Origin: Metabacillus arenae
Lineage (GTDB): Bacteria > Bacillota > Bacilli > Bacillales > Bacillaceae
NCBI RefSeq assembly: GCF_014773385.1
Contig: NZ_JACXAI010000002.1
Span: 124,001-188,000, forward strand
Reading direction: 5' to 3'
DNA: 64,000 nt
Numbering within the stretch: the stretch's first letter is position 1; each line of letters starts with the position of its first letter. A program made the translations under genes and the position numbers. This document shows, piece after piece, positions 18,189-27,224 of this stretch. The notes under the pieces are model-generated. The model saw only the letters and a list, made by a program, of their open reading frames with translations. It was not told the origin of the DNA and made no database searches.

Positions 18189-19571
18189 TTATTTTTTTAA
18201 GACTTCAATAGCTTTCTCTATCTGCACGTCATTTTCGGCAATCATTTTTTGTAAAGCTTCCATTAGTTTGATAATTGTTTCTTCATTCAACTCCCCGGAA
18301 GCAGATAGTTTATGATCCGCTTGAAATGCTTTTACTTGACTTTTAGTCGATTCGTCAAAGAACCCTTCCTCTTTCATCTCTTTGTATCCCAGAGCATTAA
18401 GCATTTTCTGAGCTGTTTTGACTTCTTCTCCTGAATCTCCTGGTTTCATCCCTTTTTTAGGGTCCAAGTATGGTAAACTAGCAAATTCAGGCAATGAAGC
18501 CTTTACTTGTGGTTTAAACCCTTTTTCGTGAATCCATTCTCCGTTTGGTGTTAACCATTTTGCTATTGTAAATTTCACAGAAGAACTGTCATTAAAGGTT
18601 TGAGCTGTCTGGATTGTTCCCTTTCCAAAGGTTTTTTCACCAACAACTGGAATTCTTGCTGATTGATATAGAGCAGCAGCCATTATTTCAGCAGCACTTG
18701 CTGTTCCTTTATCTACTACAACAACTGAAGGTAGGTCTGTTATTGGATCGTTCTCAGCCTTATAGACCTCTTTTGAACCATCTTTATTTTCAACCTGCAT
18801 GATTGTTTTTCCTTTTGGTACAAACATATCACTCATTAATATTGCCTGGTCCATTAATCCACCCGGGTTTTGGCGTAAATCTAATACTAATCCCTTTACA
18901 TTCTTACTTTCTAGTTCTTCAACAGCTTTTTTTAATTCTTCAGCAGTTGACTCGGAAAATTTCGTTATTTGAATTTTTCCAACGTTATCTTCCACTTCAA
19001 AATAAACCGTTTCTAATGGTATTGTGTCTCTTGTTATAGTGAAATCCATTTGTCCGGAGCCGTCTCTTTCAACCACGAGATCAACTGTTGATCCTTTTTC
19101 ACCGCGAATCAACATCACTGCTTCATTAACAGACATTCCTTCGATACTTTTATTATCTACTTTTAAAATTTTATCCCGAGGCTTTAAACCTGCTTTTTCA
19201 GCTGGGGATCCTTTTATTGGTGAAACAATCATAATTTTTCCGTCAATTTCCTGAACCTCAGCACCTATGCCTTCAAAGGAAGAGGAAATATTATCGTCAA
19301 AGCTTTTTGCTTCCTTTTGATTCATATAGTCTGAATAAGGATCGTCAAGGGATTCAACCATCCCATTAATCGCCCCATCCACAAGTTTTGTATCATTTGT
19401 GTCTTGATAGTATTCTTTTTTTATTGTTTCATATGTAGAAAACAACTTTTCGAACTTTTCATCACTACTTGCAGTAGTCATACTTTTCGGTTCAATTAAT
19501 GTTAGCGTTAATGCAGAACTTATGACAGCCGTCAGCAGGATGATTATTGGAATTTTTAATTTTCCTAGCAT
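18189..19571 (-). CDS. ctpA: Carboxy-terminal processing protease CtpA (S41)
   Basis: 460 residues. N-terminal membrane anchor/signal (LKIPIIILLTAVISSALTLT), then a PDZ domain (GKIMIVSPIKGSPAEKAG, about 105-175), the S41 Ser/Lys protease core with the nucleophile in DKGTASAAE and Lys in GEKTFGKGTIQ, and a C-terminal peptidoglycan-binding domain (KPGDSGEEVKTAQKMLNALG). Acts outside the membrane, trimming exported proteins. Matches B. subtilis ctpA in sequence layout and in position next to yodH. Confidence 0.92.
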   Translation of the reverse strand: MLGKLKIPIIILLTAVISSALTLTLIEPKSMTTASSDEKFEKLFSTYETIKKEYYQDTNDTKLVDGAINGMVESLDDPYSDYMNQKEAKSFDDNISSSFEGIGAEVQEIDGKIMIVSPIKGSPAEKAGLKPRDKILKVDNKSIEGMSVNEAVMLIRGEKGSTVDLVVERDGSGQMDFTITRDTIPLETVYFEVEDNVGKIQITKFSESTAEELKKAVEELESKNVKGLVLDLRQNPGGLMDQAILMSDMFVPKGKTIMQVENKDGSKEVYKAENDPITDLPSVVVVDKGTASAAEIMAAALYQSARIPVVGEKTFGKGTIQTAQTFNDSSSVKFTIAKWLTPNGEWIHEKGFKPQVKASLPEFASLPYLDPKKGMKPGDSGEEVKTAQKMLNALGYKEMKEEGFFDESTKSQVKAFQADHKLSASGELNEETIIKLMEALQKMIAENDVQIEKAIEVLKK

Positions 19572-20093
19572 AGATACACCACCTTATCATGTAATCATTA
19601 TGGCGAACTGAACTTGTGGAGTCAACCATAAAGTGAAACTTCTATACTCAATGAAATAAGCTGCAGAAAAATTCCCCGAATAGGAGACAGATTGGATCCA
19701 ACCTCTAACCTCCAACTTTAAAATGGTGACCATACAGAGCTTTAAAACCACACTACTTTGGTTTCACTAAAGACTTAGGTAAATTTTTGCTCCCTTTACG
19801 AGTCAGATAAAGTAATATCTGACTGATCAATTTCCTTTGAAGAATCTTACTAAAATAACCTTCATCATACATTCTTCTCATTCATCTCCTAATTATATTT
19901 CGGTTCTTTATTAGTCCAAGATATGTGTAAAATCACTCAACATGACCTATTACAAATTTTCAATCCTCTGCATACCATAAAAGGTACTATTTTTTTATAA
20001 AAAATTTTATTCGACAAAATTCAATGGATTTTAAATTTGAAATTTTGTAAATTTTATTACAACAATGTAAATATTTTTTCGAGGAGCGGTTAG
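19572..20093. other. Divergent intergenic region
   Basis: 522 AT-rich bases between the ctpA start and the small + strand gene. No open frame with a ribosome site and no strong hairpin. It must hold promoters for both sides, but I cannot single one out confidently. Confidence 0.4.
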
Positions 20094-20366
20094 ATGAACA
20101 TTCTTCATTTTATTCAACCCGATGACTATCAGCTTATTCACTTCTCCTTTTCACTAATAGCTGAAATTGACCAAAAGATTAAAGATAAAAAATTGTTTTA
20201 TGAAAATCAAATATTAGATTATGTAAACAGCCAAATCGAATGCTTTCTAAAAACCTGCAATGTTAAACAATCTCTAAAGGTTGTATATAAAGCTGAACTT
20301 TACCAATTAATGAAATTAAAATTAAATGAGTTATTCAATAAATATACATTGCTTAAATGTTATTAG
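20094..20366 (+). CDS. Hypothetical helical protein
   Basis: 90 residues, no motif known to me; amphipathic helices throughout (YQLIHFSFSLIAEIDQKIKD). Strong GAGGAGCGG ribosome site, nearly the same string (GAGGAGCGGAACC) that precedes the next gene, yodH, 63 bases on. Likely co-transcribed with yodH. Confidence 0.55.
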   Translation: MNILHFIQPDDYQLIHFSFSLIAEIDQKIKDKKLFYENQILDYVNSQIECFLKTCNVKQSLKVVYKAELYQLMKLKLNELFNKYTLLKCY

Positions 20367-20429
20367 CATCAATTGCCCTTTAACGGTTTTCTACCGAGCA
20401 GGATAAAACAACATGAGGAGCGGAACCTG

Positions 20430-21131
20430 ATGGGAAAATATATTGAAATGCTTTCTTTGTTTGGGGTTGGAGGGGCACATCCAGGCGGGCTGGCATTGAC
20501 AAAAGAGATACTTTCAAAGTTACCTTTAAATAAAAACGTTCAAATACTGGACGTTGGTTGTGGGACTGGGCAAACTATTGATTATTTAAGCAGCTTTGAA
20601 TGTCCTATTATTGGAATAGATTCAAATCACAAGATGGTTGAAAAAGCAAAAGCCCGTTGTGATCGTTTAAAAGATGTTACGATTCTTTTAGAAGATCTGG
20701 AGGATTTACCTTTTTCAAATGACTCATTTGATTATATTATAAGTGAATCGGTATTGAGCTTTACTAATATCGAGCAGTCTTTATACGAAATTTTCCGAGT
20801 ATTAAAACCCAATGGATATTTGGTTGCCACTGAGTTAACGATCGAAAATAGTTTGACTAATGAGGAAGAGAATGAATTAATATCATTTTACGGGTTCTCA
20901 AAAATTCAATTTGAAGATGATTGGGTTAAGCAGCTTAAACAGCAAGGTTTTAAAAAAATAAAAGCACTTACCCCAAATCAATTCTCAAAACATAATCATG
21001 CGCAAACTTCAGAAATTAGGATTACAGAACCGATTCCGGAAGAATATTATTCCCTGATGGAACGGCATACATTATTCAACGAAAAATATAAGGATCGTTT
21101 AACTTTTCGGGTATTATCATGTATAAAATAG
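20430..21131 (+). CDS. yodH: SAM-dependent methyltransferase YodH
   Basis: 233 residues. Class I methyltransferase: motif I LDVGCGTGQTID, acidic end of strand 2 in GIDSNHKMVEKAK, and the motif IV region ILLEDLEDLPFSNDSFDYII. Substrate unknown. Starts MGKYIEMLSLFGVGGAHPGG as in YodH. The frame is open 19 codons earlier but GAGGAG lies just before ATG 20430. Position after ctpA agrees with B. subtilis. Confidence 0.85.
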   Translation: MGKYIEMLSLFGVGGAHPGGLALTKEILSKLPLNKNVQILDVGCGTGQTIDYLSSFECPIIGIDSNHKMVEKAKARCDRLKDVTILLEDLEDLPFSNDSFDYIISESVLSFTNIEQSLYEIFRVLKPNGYLVATELTIENSLTNEEENELISFYGFSKIQFEDDWVKQLKQQGFKKIKALTPNQFSKHNHAQTSEIRITEPIPEEYYSLMERHTLFNEKYKDRLTFRVLSCIK

Positions 21132-21227
21132 TTTGGCCTATATTTCCTCTTTATTGGATAAGCGTACAATCTTTTCTCCTTGGCCTCTCATAAATTAATT
21201 GGGAAGAAGACCAAGGGAGGGAACTTT

Positions 21228-21485
21228 TTGAGTCAGGATTATTACCGTTTATGTTGTCAGCACAGAGGTAAAGTTGCACGAATAACAGATCGAGCTGGTC
21301 GTACACATGTTGGTAGAATTGTAAATGTAACACGGAGAAAAGTCTATATCCAGCCAATGGGGCCTCGAGGCGGAGGTTACGGATTAGGATTTTGGGGCGG
21401 AGGATACTATCCCGGTTATTACTACCCATATGGAATTGGCTTAGGTTTTATTACAGGATTAGTCATTGGCGGGCTTTTTTGGTAA
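21228..21485 (+). CDS. yodI: YodI, Gly/Tyr-rich small protein
   Basis: 85 residues. N-terminal basic part (YRLCCQHRGKVARITDRAGRTHVGRIVNVTRRKVYIQPMGP) then a Gly/Tyr-rich hydrophobic tail ending GLVIGGLFW, as in B. subtilis YodI. The TTG at 21228 follows GGGAGGG at the right distance; the upstream in-frame codons lack a ribosome site. Function unknown, possibly a spore-layer protein. Confidence 0.8.
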   Translation: MSQDYYRLCCQHRGKVARITDRAGRTHVGRIVNVTRRKVYIQPMGPRGGGYGLGFWGGGYYPGYYYPYGIGLGFITGLVIGGLFW

Positions 21486-21518
21486 TATTTTTTTATTTGC
21501 TTTATTATTAATTTTTAT

Positions 21519-21555
21519 AAACATAAGGGCTATCAAAAAGGCAGCTCTTATGTTT
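21519..21555 (+). terminator. Terminator of the yodH-yodI unit
   Basis: AAACATAAGxGCT/AGCxCTTATGTTT hairpin, 34 bases after the yodI stop, T-rich on the 3' side. Confidence 0.75.
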
Positions 21556-21627
21556 ACTTTGAAAATATATTCGTTAGCTAAACTGAGCCTTAGCTCTATA
21601 CTTCCATCAGTTGGTGTTTTACTTTTG

Positions 21628-21800
21628 GTTAGTTGATGCCCGCAGGATGCGGGTCACACAAGACGGTGCCACGGACGTGGCGCTTTTAAGTTTTTGTTCC
21701 TCTTTTCCGGTCGCCTGTGGACAAGCTGTCTTCATTGCATCACTAAATTTGAGGTGAGGGATTACAGCCCGTTAAGAGCGGGAACAAAACAGCTTTTAAA
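21628..21800 (+). repeat. Dispersed intergenic repeat with two hairpins
   Basis: Contains hairpin CCCGCA-GGA-TGCGGG (21639-21653) and hairpin GCCACG-GA-CGTGGC (21668-21681) followed by CTTTTA. The first ~65 bases are clearly related to 6050-6115. Intergenic, non-coding, GC-richer than its flanks. The type resembles small palindromic repeats of bacilli; mobility is not shown. Confidence 0.6.
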
Positions 21801-21814
21801 AAATCTGTTATATC

Positions 21815-21859
21815 AAAAAGGATTGTTCAGTTTTATTAGCTTTTTAACCGACAATCCTT
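21815..21859 (-). terminator. Terminator after the mug gene
   Basis: AAGGATTGT/ACAATCCTT stem, T-rich on the minus-strand 3' side, directly after the glycosylase stop. Confidence 0.7.
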
Positions 21860-21862
21860 CTA

Positions 21863-22369
21863 TCATTTATTTATATATAAATGAACTTGCTTATAAATGT
21901 CAACGATTTCTTCTATTTTCATTCTTACCAATCCACTAGAGGAAGGAGCAACAAACTCAATCATATTCTTACTAACAGGAGTTTCCTGTTTACCCCAGGC
22001 TACTTTCCTCGTCTTACTATATTGTTCGTATACACCTTTTCCGACAAAGAAAGCAACCATAGGCCTATATTCTTCTAGCTTTTCACGTAACAGGATTCTT
22101 CCTTCTTGGTATTCTTCAGGAGTTATATGGGCCGCCTCTTTTGTCGGTCTACTAACAATATTGGTAAAACCATATCCTTCCTTTAATAGAGATCTATCTT
22201 CTTCAGGAAGGTAAATGCGATCCGTTAAATTTGCCATATAAAGAAGCTTCCAAAAACGGTTGCTTTTATTTGCATAATGATGTCCCGTTTCACCAGACAC
22301 AATGCTAGGATTAAAGCCAATAAATAGGATGTCCAGGTGATAACCTAGTATGTCTAAATCATTTTGCAT
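21863..22369 (-). CDS. G/U(T)-mismatch-specific DNA glycosylase (Mug family)
   Basis: 168 residues. Shows the Mug/TDG motif GFNPSIVSGETGHHYANKSN (NPS plus the GHxxA..sNRFW region) and the insertion-loop SSSGLVRM near the C-terminus. Removes uracil or thymine mispaired with guanine. Its ATG overlaps the stop of the upstream yodJ gene (TAATG), so it is translated from the same mRNA. It is not part of the B. subtilis yod order as I know it. Confidence 0.85.
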   Translation of the reverse strand: MQNDLDILGYHLDILFIGFNPSIVSGETGHHYANKSNRFWKLLYMANLTDRIYLPEEDRSLLKEGYGFTNIVSRPTKEAAHITPEEYQEGRILLREKLEEYRPMVAFFVGKGVYEQYSKTRKVAWGKQETPVSKNMIEFVAPSSSGLVRMKIEEIVDIYKQVHLYINK

Positions 22370-23193
22370 TAGATCTTTTTTACTCTTTCAAAATACTCTT
22401 CTAAAGTTAAATCATGTTCAAACATCACTTTTGCAGCTTCTTTTCCAACATACCTTAAATGCCACGGTTCATATTGGTAGCCGGTAATGTCTTCTTTTCC
22501 TTGCTGATAGCGAATAATGAACCCAAATTTATGGGCGTTTTCACTTACCCACTTGCCTTCTTTTGTTTCACCAAAAGCCTCAGTGATTTCTAAATTCACA
22601 CTTCTTGAAGATATATCCATAGCAAGTCCGGTCTGATGTTCACTCTGGCCAGGAATCGCCACTGCTTGTTTAGCTTCTTCCTCCCCTTTTGTGTCTTTTT
22701 CAACGTTAAAAATCCCTTGCTGTCTCTCATATGAACGAAATCCAGAAACAGCAAATAGCTCAATCTGTTCTTTTTTGGCTTGATTAAATAATTGCTTTAA
22801 TGCAATTGCAGCTTCCTCTCTTAAATATCTTTGAGGTATTTCTGCATCACCGAATGAAAAAGGAACATCAGGGAAGACTAGATCTTCAGGTGTATAATTC
22901 TCTGGAAGCGCAAATTCTTTATTAACTAAAACTAAGGAATTATCTGGATTTTGTATAGTTGCTTTTCCATTTACCTGTTTCACTTCATTAAAAAAACTGG
23001 ATTTCAGAAGAAAATCTTTATCAACTTCTTCTTGATTCTTTTTATTAGATTCTTTTGACTGAGAAGATACCTCTGGCTGAACAGATTCAGTCTTGACATC
23101 CTCTTGAAAAAAACCTTTTGAAAAGTCTAAATTTGAGCAGCCTGCAAGGAGTAAAAACGAAACAGAGCCAGCCGCTAATTTTTTGTACCACAT
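22369..23193 (-). CDS. yodJ: D-Ala-D-Ala carboxypeptidase lipoprotein YodJ (VanY family)
   Basis: 274 residues. Lipoprotein signal ending LLLAGCSN (lipidated Cys ~20), a charged linker, then the VanY/peptidase M15B domain with zinc ligands visible as SEHQTGLAMDIS (His, Asp) and EPWHLRYVG (Glu, His). Trims terminal D-Ala from peptidoglycan stem peptides outside the membrane. Translationally coupled to the Mug gene. Its upstream region contains nine 20-bp repeats. Confidence 0.9.
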   Translation of the reverse strand: MWYKKLAAGSVSFLLLAGCSNLDFSKGFFQEDVKTESVQPEVSSQSKESNKKNQEEVDKDFLLKSSFFNEVKQVNGKATIQNPDNSLVLVNKEFALPENYTPEDLVFPDVPFSFGDAEIPQRYLREEAAIALKQLFNQAKKEQIELFAVSGFRSYERQQGIFNVEKDTKGEEEAKQAVAIPGQSEHQTGLAMDISSRSVNLEITEAFGETKEGKWVSENAHKFGFIIRYQQGKEDITGYQYEPWHLRYVGKEAAKVMFEHDLTLEEYFERVKKI

Positions 23194-23452
23194 ACTAATA
23201 CCACCTTAATTTCTTCATTCGACACCATTTTACCATTCATATTTTTTTACTCAAAAACTATTTTTGGAAATTTTTGAGCTAAATAAACATGATCTAATGT
23301 AAAATGCCTGGCATTCATATCACATCATGATCATAGAGCAAGGCACTTAATGAACTAATTTCCCACTTTATGGGTCAAGTAAAACTTATTTAAGCCAGTC
23401 CGCTTCTGATAATAAGTGTTTTGGGTGAAACTACTTAAGTTCTGATTATCGG

Positions 23453-23633
23453 GATAATTGTACCGGTATCCAATTATTTGCACCGTTAACTGATTATTTG
23501 CACCATTATCATAATTTTTGCACCTTTATCCGGATAATTGCACCGTCATCGTGATACTTGCACCGTTACCGCAATAATTGCTCCGATATCTCGATAATTG
23601 TATCCTAACAGCACTAATTGTACCGTTTAACGA
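23453..23633. repeat. Nine tandem 20-bp repeats between deoD and yodJ
   Basis: Consensus roughly ATAATTGCACCGTTATCNNG with an exact 20-base period over nine copies; each copy keeps TTGyaCC and variable last four bases. No unrelated spacers lie between copies, so this is a direct tandem array and not CRISPR. It lies 260 bases upstream of the yodJ start and 30 bases after the deoD stop. Bases 23194-23452 otherwise show nothing. Confidence 0.85.
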
Positions 23634-23663
23634 CAAAGAATAAGCATCATTTGATTTTTGGAA

Positions 23664-24368
23664 TTACTCTGTAATTGCTGCTTCTAAGGCGACTTCAATC
23701 ATATCATTAAATGTTGTTTGTCGTTCTTCAGAAGTAGTTTCTTCACCAGTTATAATGTGGTCACTTACTGTTAAAACGGATAGAGCCTTTCGGTCAAATT
23801 TCGATGCTAGTGTATAGAGTGCAGTTGTTTCCATTTCGACAGCTAATACTCCATATTTTGCAAGCTTTTCAAGTTGTCCATGATCATTGTAGAATTGATC
23901 TGCTGTAAATACGTTGCCTGCTTTTAAGTTTAATCCCCTTGCTGTTCCAGCGTCATAAGCTTTTTTCAACAAATGAAAGCTTGCTGTCGGCGCAAAATCG
24001 ATTCCTCCAAAAGCGATCCGATTCATTTGAGAGTCAGTTGAAGAAGTCATGGCAAGGATGACATCCCGAACCTTCACATCTTTTTGTATAGCTCCGCAAG
24101 TACCGACACGGATTAAGTTTTGGACATTGTAGCTTTGAATCAGTTCATTCACATATATAGAAATGGAAGGAACGCCCATTCCTGTCCCTTGTACGGAAAT
24201 TTTTTTCCCTTTATAGGTTCCAGTAAACCCTAGCATTCCACGGACTTCATTGTAGCAGAATATGTTTTCTAAAAACGTTTCGGCAATATATTTAGCTCTT
24301 AATGGATCACCTGGAAGTAAAATTGTTTCTGCAATCTCGTTTTGATTTGCTCCAATATGTACACTCAT
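23664..24368 (-). CDS. deoD: Purine nucleoside phosphorylase DeoD
   Basis: 234 residues, hexameric trimeric-fold PNP type II. Phosphorolysis of (deoxy)adenosine, inosine and guanosine for purine salvage. Motifs: [62 protein letters not shown], and VEMETTALY plus TVSDHI near the end. Full length. Good AGGAGG site. Same order as B. subtilis yodJ-deoD-yodL. Confidence 0.95.
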   Translation of the reverse strand: MSVHIGANQNEIAETILLPGDPLRAKYIAETFLENIFCYNEVRGMLGFTGTYKGKKISVQGTGMGVPSISIYVNELIQSYNVQNLIRVGTCGAIQKDVKVRDVILAMTSSTDSQMNRIAFGGIDFAPTASFHLLKKAYDAGTARGLNLKAGNVFTADQFYNDHGQLEKLAKYGVLAVEMETTALYTLASKFDRKALSVLTVSDHIITGEETTSEERQTTFNDMIEVALEAAITE

Positions 24369-24532
24369 TTATTGGTCCTCCTAAAAAAAGTTAAGCATGT
24401 CCAATATACCATACGTTGAACTTAAAAAGAAATCATACCAAGATAATTGGGATTGGATTGATTTTCATATCAAACTTCCTTTTTATTTGTACAAACTAAT
24501 AAATGTATGATCTGAGACAAGGAGGAATTTAC

Positions 24533-24646
24533 ATGAAAAAGAAATTAGAACAAGCTGTCGAGCATGCAAATGAAACAAACCCATCGTCACGATCTAGAAA
24601 TAATCAGCCGAACACTTCGAAAAAGATGAAAATGAAGAAATCATAG
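24533..24646 (+). CDS. Small Lys/Asn/Ser-rich protein
   Basis: 37 residues, MKKKLEQAVEHANETNPSS then a basic tail ending KKMKMKKS. Excellent ribosome site AAGGAGG. Composition is like minor small acid-soluble spore proteins, but no family can be assigned. Confidence 0.5.
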   Translation: MKKKLEQAVEHANETNPSSRSRNNQPNTSKKMKMKKS

Positions 24647-24897
24647 AACGAAAAGCGCAAGCCTGCCTATCGGCGACAAGTATTCGAGCAATCCAGCAAA
24701 AAGGTTTGCTCTTTAACTGTTAACAATGCTCGTGACCTCAGGCGTAGGCTCTGCAACTGACCAACAACACCTCTAATTAAAACGCTGAAAACGAAAGAAC
24801 ATGTAGGGTTGAACAATCTGTGGATTACACTGAAGCTAGATATAGTTAACATTTATTCGTATTTTCCAATAAATAATAATAAAAGGAGTTCTGTGAA

Positions 24898-25041
24898 ATG
24901 GGTAAAAAACAGCGAAACCGAATACAAGGCCAAAAAAAGAATAATCATGTCCCGCCAGAAGCAATTGAAGCGAAGGAAAATGCACATGGTAAAGAATACT
25001 CCTCTACAAAAAGAAAAAATGGTCCAGGAAACCATCTATAA
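24898..25041 (+). CDS. Small basic hydrophilic protein, possibly spore-related
   Basis: 47 residues beginning MGKKQRNRIQGQKKNNH and ending GPGNHL, with AAAAGGAG upstream. Very hydrophilic and without hydrophobic core, like minor SASPs. A longer overlapping frame (24809-25060) has no ribosome site. Terminator hairpin follows at 25140. Confidence 0.5.
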   Translation: MGKKQRNRIQGQKKNNHVPPEAIEAKENAHGKEYSSTKRKNGPGNHL

Positions 25042-25139
25042 CGTGGAGGATACATTTTAGCAATTAAGTCAAAGTTGGGATATAAAGTAGAACACTTAGC
25101 AACCGGTGACTTACCGCTTGCCTAATAACAAATATATCT

Positions 25140-25164
25140 CAGTGGGATTTTCTTAATCCCACTG
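25140..25164. terminator. Hairpin between convergent genes
   Basis: CAGTGGGAT/ATCCCACTG perfect stem between the small + strand gene and yodL. Confidence 0.7.
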
Positions 25165-25177
25165 ATTTAATACCTAT

Positions 25178-25486
25178 TTACCTGACAAATATTCGATTGA
25201 TTTGTTCCCATCCTCCTGGAAAAAGTTTGTAATAATACTTTCCTTTCTTGCCTTGATCTATCATTAAAATATCCCCAGTGCTTATATATCTTGCAGTAAA
25301 ATCCTTTGGAACTGTATCCGGTACATTAAATTTGGAAAACACTCTATCAAGAACCTCGTTGTGACTGCAGCCAAAAACTTCAAGGCGATATACTTGCCTG
25401 TATCCTTTGTGGTCTCCATGTTTTGGAGTTTGGAAAATGGTTATGTCATACGAAACTTTTCTCCGTGAAAACAGCCTCAATGCCAA
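25178..25486 (-). CDS. yodL: YodL, MreB/Mbl-affecting protein
   Basis: 102 residues; matches YodL in the conserved blocks YRQVYRLEVFG, FNVPDTVP, RYISTGDILMID and KGKYYYKLFPGGWEQINRI. In B. subtilis YodL is made in sporulation and disturbs cell-width control through Mbl/MreB. TTG start at 25486 follows GGGAGGG. Next to yodM as in B. subtilis. Confidence 0.85.
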   Translation of the reverse strand: MALRLFSRRKVSYDITIFQTPKHGDHKGYRQVYRLEVFGCSHNEVLDRVFSKFNVPDTVPKDFTARYISTGDILMIDQGKKGKYYYKLFPGGWEQINRIFVR

Positions 25487-25538
25487 TTTATTTCCCTCCC
25501 TTTGCTTATAATATTAGCTGGTGGAGGAAGAAATCCTT

Positions 25539-26156
25539 TCAGTAGTTTTGTCGAAAGTTCTTATAAAACCAAAGATAAACAAACTTAATCATAAAAAACC
25601 AAACAATTCCGCTGCAAAAACCGGCTGTAATATCAGTTAAATAATGAACGCCTAAATAAACTCTGCTTAGCCCGATTGATAATATAAAAAGTGCTATTAA
25701 AATGGAAGAGGAAATAATAACTGGTTTTGAAACGCTCCACTTTTGAAAAACAAAAAAAGTGATTAATGTAAAAATCGCAGCAGAATTCATAGCATGCCCG
25801 CTGGGAAAACTATAATGTGCTGCCCCAATGAGTGAATCAAAATCTGGACGGTCACGCTCATAAAGTTCCTTCAGAAGGAAGTTGAATTGTCTAACACCTA
25901 CATATCCGAGGATTAAAAATAGAGATTCAAAAAAATACCGTTTCCACATAAAAAACAAGATGATTAATAGTAGAAATGGCAGCGTGAATTTTATAGATCC
26001 GATTTCCGTCATGATTGTAAAGAAGTTAGTAAGAAACGGGGTGCGAACTTCTTCAAAAAATAAAATAATTTGATCATCCCATTTCATAACCATTGAATGG
26101 TCATACCCATAAGCAATCATTAAAAAAATGAGGATCAAAAAAATGAAAATATACAT
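25539..26156 (-). CDS. yodM: PAP2-family membrane phosphatase YodM
   Basis: 205 residues, about six transmembrane helices. All three PAP2 motifs are present: K(E)LYERDRPD, FPSGHAMNS and SRVYLGVHYLTD. Predicted lipid-phosphate phosphatase (undecaprenyl-PP or phosphatidylglycerophosphate) on the outer face of the membrane. ATG 26156 follows AGGGTGG; an upstream GTG overlaps that site. Confidence 0.88.
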   Translation of the reverse strand: MYIFIFLILIFLMIAYGYDHSMVMKWDDQIILFFEEVRTPFLTNFFTIMTEIGSIKFTLPFLLLIILFFMWKRYFFESLFLILGYVGVRQFNFLLKELYERDRPDFDSLIGAAHYSFPSGHAMNSAAIFTLITFFVFQKWSVSKPVIISSSILIALFILSIGLSRVYLGVHYLTDITAGFCSGIVWFFMIKFVYLWFYKNFRQNY

Positions 26157-26257
26157 ACTTACCACCCTAAAAAACTAAACTGATGTCCGATAAATAATTA
26201 TTGTGAGAATCTACTATTACAAGTACAGCCTTTTTTATAAAATGGAAGCTGCCACTT

Positions 26258-27142
26258 TTATTGTTTGACAGATTGTCTTGTTCTAGACACTGCTCTAATA
26301 CTTAAAAGAGATAATAAATAAAGGACAAATAAACATAAAAGAATAAGACCAGCAAGCTGGTAATCCATCAATTTTAAGAGCAAGCTCATAAGTGTAACGA
26401 TGTACAATAATCCCAATCTTTTCTGAACTTCTGCCTGCCTGAAGTAAGATAAGCTTTTTGCTCCAGCTTGTGCTCCAATCAAACCGCCTGCAATTAATAA
26501 AGCTCCTGTCATTAAATCTATTGGAGATTGAACAATATAAGTTAAAAACCCGATGATGACAATAAATAAAACTGCAAATAAGCTTGTCCCAACCGCTTGG
26601 TTTGCAGGATAATGGAGAAAGCTAATGAGTAAAGGAACAATAATAAATCCACCGCCTACCCCCAGCATAGTTGACATAAAGCCACCTGTCATACCAATGA
26701 CAATTAGGAAAAGAACATATAATATCCTGCTTTTTACTTGCAAATGGTTTGTAAAGCTTTCTCTATGATGTTCCCTTATCATCTTATAGGCAAAGTATGC
26801 AAGCAAGAGGATATAAACTAATGGAATTAACCATGTATCGACATCTATTTTTTCTATATATAAGACAAATGGATGAGCTGCTTGTGTCATAACTATCCCT
26901 GAGAGCCCCATAATGAATGCATCTTTCCAAATTATATTTTTCAACTGAATATGTACAAAAACACCTGATAGTGATGTCCCGATTGTATACAATAAACTAA
27001 TTGTAATAGCTGAAATAGGATCATAATGCAGCAATAATAACAGTGGTGTTAAAACAAATCCGCCACCTACACCAAAAAAACCTGATAGTACCCCAATACA
27101 TAGGCCAATTATAATAAAAATGATGAAAATAGCAATCAACAC
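26258..27142 (-). CDS. TauE/SafE-type (DUF81) anion exporter
   Basis: 294 residues with two related halves, each with the signature GxGGGFxxxPLL (FFGVGGGFVLTPLLLLL near residue 22 and MLGVGGGFIIVPLLIS near 160) and about eight helices. Members export sulfite, sulfoacetate or related organosulfur anions. Substrate not deducible. Not part of the B. subtilis order; flanked by yodM and the kinase on the same strand. Confidence 0.85.
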   Translation of the reverse strand: MLIAIFIIFIIIGLCIGVLSGFFGVGGGFVLTPLLLLLHYDPISAITISLLYTIGTSLSGVFVHIQLKNIIWKDAFIMGLSGIVMTQAAHPFVLYIEKIDVDTWLIPLVYILLLAYFAYKMIREHHRESFTNHLQVKSRILYVLFLIVIGMTGGFMSTMLGVGGGFIIVPLLISFLHYPANQAVGTSLFAVLFIVIIGFLTYIVQSPIDLMTGALLIAGGLIGAQAGAKSLSYFRQAEVQKRLGLLYIVTLMSLLLKLMDYQLAGLILLCLFVLYLLSLLSIRAVSRTRQSVKQ

Positions 27143-27224
27143 CTTTTTCTAACAATCACATCACGCTTTTATTATAACAAAAAAAGAAACGGGTACTCCG
27201 CTTCCTTCTTCATTTTTATATGTC

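Noticed and set aside
21151-21429. Open frame of 92 codons on the minus strand
   Set aside because: Antisense to yodI, whose protein is recognisable.
23453-23633. Could be a CRISPR array
   Set aside because: Units are 20 bp and directly abutting with no unique spacers, and no cas genes are nearby.
24646-24700. Possible repeat (GAACGAAAAGCGCAAGC)
   Set aside because: Resembles common bacillus intergenic repeats, but no second copy is in this window, so nothing can be supported.
24809-25060. Open frame of 83 codons on the + strand
   Set aside because: No ribosome site; the overlapping 47-codon frame at 24898 has AAAAGGAG and spore-protein-like composition.
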